The notes under the pieces were generated by a model. It was not told the DNA's origin. It made no database searches and was given only the letters and a program-made list of their open reading frames with translations. Shown here one piece after another: positions 13,420-14,951 of a DNA stretch of 14,951 bases. Positions within the stretch are counted from its first letter, which is position 1; each line of letters begins with the position of its first letter. Origin of the DNA: Verrucomicrobiales bacterium. GTDB taxonomy: Bacteria > Verrucomicrobiota > Verrucomicrobiia > Verrucomicrobiales > DEV007. The stretch covers positions 1-14,951 of the forward strand of contig JAGNMT010000035.1 of assembly GCA_017991025.1 (NCBI GenBank), read 5' to 3'. Made by a program: the position numbers and the translations under genes.

Positions 13420-14951
13420 CGGGTCTCGCATTGCTACTTCTCTCCTCGGCTGTCGCCTTTGCACTCGCCCAGCGATTCCGGATGCCGACGATCCCCCTGC
13501 TCATCCTGCTCGGATTCGCAGTCACTCGATTAGGCTTTAATCCTGACCGCATCGTACTGAATCAAGTGCTCGATATCGGTCTCGCCTTCCTTGTCTTCTC
13601 GGCCGGGATCGAGCTGAATCCCTCGCGCTTTTCGGGACAAACCCGGGCCCTTCTCTGGATAGGGATTGTCCAGTTCGTCGTTGCCGGCTCCCTTGGCTTT
13701 CTCCTCGCGCAAGTAATCGGATTCGACGTCACTGACTCACTCTACATCGGCGGCGGACTCTCAACGAGTTCCACCCTCGTCGCGGTTCAGCAGATCCATC
13801 GTTCTCCCGGATCCCTCCGAACCTATGGAAGACTCGTCCTCGGCGTTCTCCTCGTACAGGACGCGGCCATCATCATTCTTATCGTCCTCCTGCCCCGTAT
13901 CCCTACCACATCGTCTGAACTGCTTCACGGAATTCTAGCCCTCGCCGTAATGGCAGGAACCGCATTGGTGATCCAGCGATTTCTTCCGCGACTCGTCTCA
14001 AAAAGCCGTCTTCCCGACGAAGAAACGATGTTGTTGTGTACACTCGCCGTCCTCTTCCTCTTCTCCGGATTCTCCCACTGGATGGAGATCAGCTTCGTCG
14101 CGGGCGGCTTCGCGGCAGGCTTTGCGCTTTCCGGCTTTCCTGTCAGCGGAGAGGCTCGCAGCGCCCTGGGATCCCTCAACACTTTCTTCATCGCTGTCTT
14201 TTTCAGTGCGCTTGGTGCAGAAGTAGAACATCCGGATCTCGCAACGCTCGCAAAAGGTCTCGGATTCGCCGCCGTCGTCATCCTAACAACTCCCATAATC
14301 GTGACAATACTCGCCGAGTGGAAAGGACGCCTCTCATCACGAAGCGCCATCACGGCCGGCCTCCTGCTTGCCCAGACAAGCGAGTTCTCTGTCATCCTTG
14401 CGGTATACGGCGAACGGCTCGGGCAAATCAATCAGGAGACAGTCTCCATCATTGCTCTTGTCGCTGTCATTTCCCTGACCCTCACTCCTTTTCTTGCGAC
14501 CGACAGTGTCGCCCGATCCCTCCTCAATTTGCACCCTCTCCGTCGCCTGCTGAAGACTGAATCGCAACTCAGTGATCACGTAGTCGTCCTCGGCTATGGC
14601 TCTGCCGGTCGCTGGATCGTCCGGCCCCTTGTTTCAAGCGGGCTCAAGATCGTCATCGTCGACCAGGATCCTGCTATCATCGCTCAACTGCGCAAGGACG
14701 GCCATACCTGCATTCGGGGAGATGCCTCGGATGAAAAAATCCTCCTTCGGGCCGGAACTTCCAAAGCGCGATTTATCATCGTCTCCCTCCATCAGGTCGA
14801 TGAGATCGTAAAAATCATCGAACATGTAGGAACGACTACTCGCGTCTTTGCCCGCGTCTTTGAGGAAGCGGCTGCCAGAAAGGTCGAAGCGAGCGGAGGT
14901 ATTCCTATATTAAGTTCCACCGCCGCCGCTGATCGGTTCATGGAATGGTAC
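13416..14951 (+). CDS. Second KefB/CPA2-type cation:proton antiporter with RCK domain, 3' end off window
   Basis: An open frame of 512 codons from ATG at 13416 to the last base of the window, with no stop, so the C-terminus is missing. It begins MTGLALLLLSSAVAFALAQR and has repeated membrane segments to about residue 365. The CPA2 motifs VLGVLLVQD (141-149; Gln148-Asp149) and LLLAQTSEFSVIL (316-328) are followed by an RCK domain from about 387 with canonical GYGSAG (393-398) and acidic Asp416 at the end of strand 2. Its ATG overlaps the stop of the preceding antiporter (ATGA), the signature of translational coupling, so the two should be made in similar amounts. It is a divergent paralogue of its neighbour, not a recent duplicate. 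A TrkA_C domain could follow outside the window. Confidence 0.92.
   Translation, partial: MTGLALLLLSSAVAFALAQRFRMPTIPLLILLGFAVTRLGFNPDRIVLNQVLDIGLAFLVFSAGIELNPSRFSGQTRALLWIGIVQFVVAGSLGFLLAQVIGFDVTDSLYIGGGLSTSSTLVAVQQIHRSPGSLRTYGRLVLGVLLVQDAAIIILIVLLPRIPTTSSELLHGILALAVMAGTALVIQRFLPRLVSKSRLPDEETMLLCTLAVLFLFSGFSHWMEISFVAGGFAAGFALSGFPVSGEARSALGSLNTFFIAVFFSALGAEVEHPDLATLAKGLGFAAVVILTTPIIVTILAEWKGRLSSRSAITAGLLLAQTSEFSVILAVYGERLGQINQETVSIIALVAVISLTLTPFLATDSVARSLLNLHPLRRLLKTESQLSDHVVVLGYGSAGRWIVRPLVSSGLKIVIVDQDPAIIAQLRKDGHTCIRGDASDEKILLRAGTSKARFIIVSLHQVDEIVKIIEHVGTTTRVFARVFEEAAARKVEASGGIPILSSTAAADRFMEWY

Overview
The window reads as ordinary chromosomal DNA from a Gram-negative-type bacterium. It has a type II secretion / type IV pilus assembly core, a periplasmic YafK-type L,D-transpeptidase relative and a lipoprotein. 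Several genes start with TTG or GTG and many lack a clear Shine-Dalgarno sequence. Together with two adjacent GspE-like ATPases, this makes Verrucomicrobiota my best guess. That is an inference from style and gene content, since no rRNA or other marker gene is present.

Layout. Positions 1-9845 are almost entirely minus-strand and 9965-14951 entirely plus-strand, diverging from an AT-rich spacer at 9846-9964. In order of transcription, the minus block holds a YafK/DpaA-like L,D-transpeptidase-fold protein (8859-9845), an intrinsic terminator, then a same-direction row of two GspE/PilB ATPases (7019-8698 and 5284-6978), a GspF/PilC membrane protein (3926-5194), a GspG-like pseudopilin (3257-3832), a large unrecognised protein that looks like two decayed protein-kinase folds in tandem (1511-3199), and a WbpE-like sugar aminotransferase (304-1395). 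A short, hairpin-rich gene-free stretch (54-303) separates the aminotransferase from the start of another minus-strand gene cut by the window edge (1-53). The plus block holds methylthioadenosine phosphorylase (9965-10849), a lipoprotein polysaccharide deacetylase (10937-11707), and two translationally coupled KefB-like cation:proton antiporters with RCK domains (11779-13419 and 13416 to the window end).

How the genes fit together. The two ATPases, GspF and GspG form the engine and main fibre subunit of a pseudopilus or pilus. The outer-membrane secretin, the other inner-membrane parts and the prepilin peptidase are not here. The kinase-like protein sits where an accessory assembly or regulatory factor would be expected. 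The aminotransferase belongs to UDP-sugar synthesis for surface polysaccharide or glycosylation. The plus-strand genes are housekeeping: methionine salvage, cell-wall polysaccharide editing and ion homeostasis.

Most unusual points: the L,D-transpeptidase-fold protein has alanine where the family has its catalytic cysteine; the pilus operon contains a probable tandem pseudokinase; the first ATPase has a substituted Asp box beside an intact paralogue; and the antiporter pair has one degenerate and one canonical nucleotide-binding glycine motif. I saw no CRISPR array, tRNA, rRNA, complete insertion sequence or obvious defence system.
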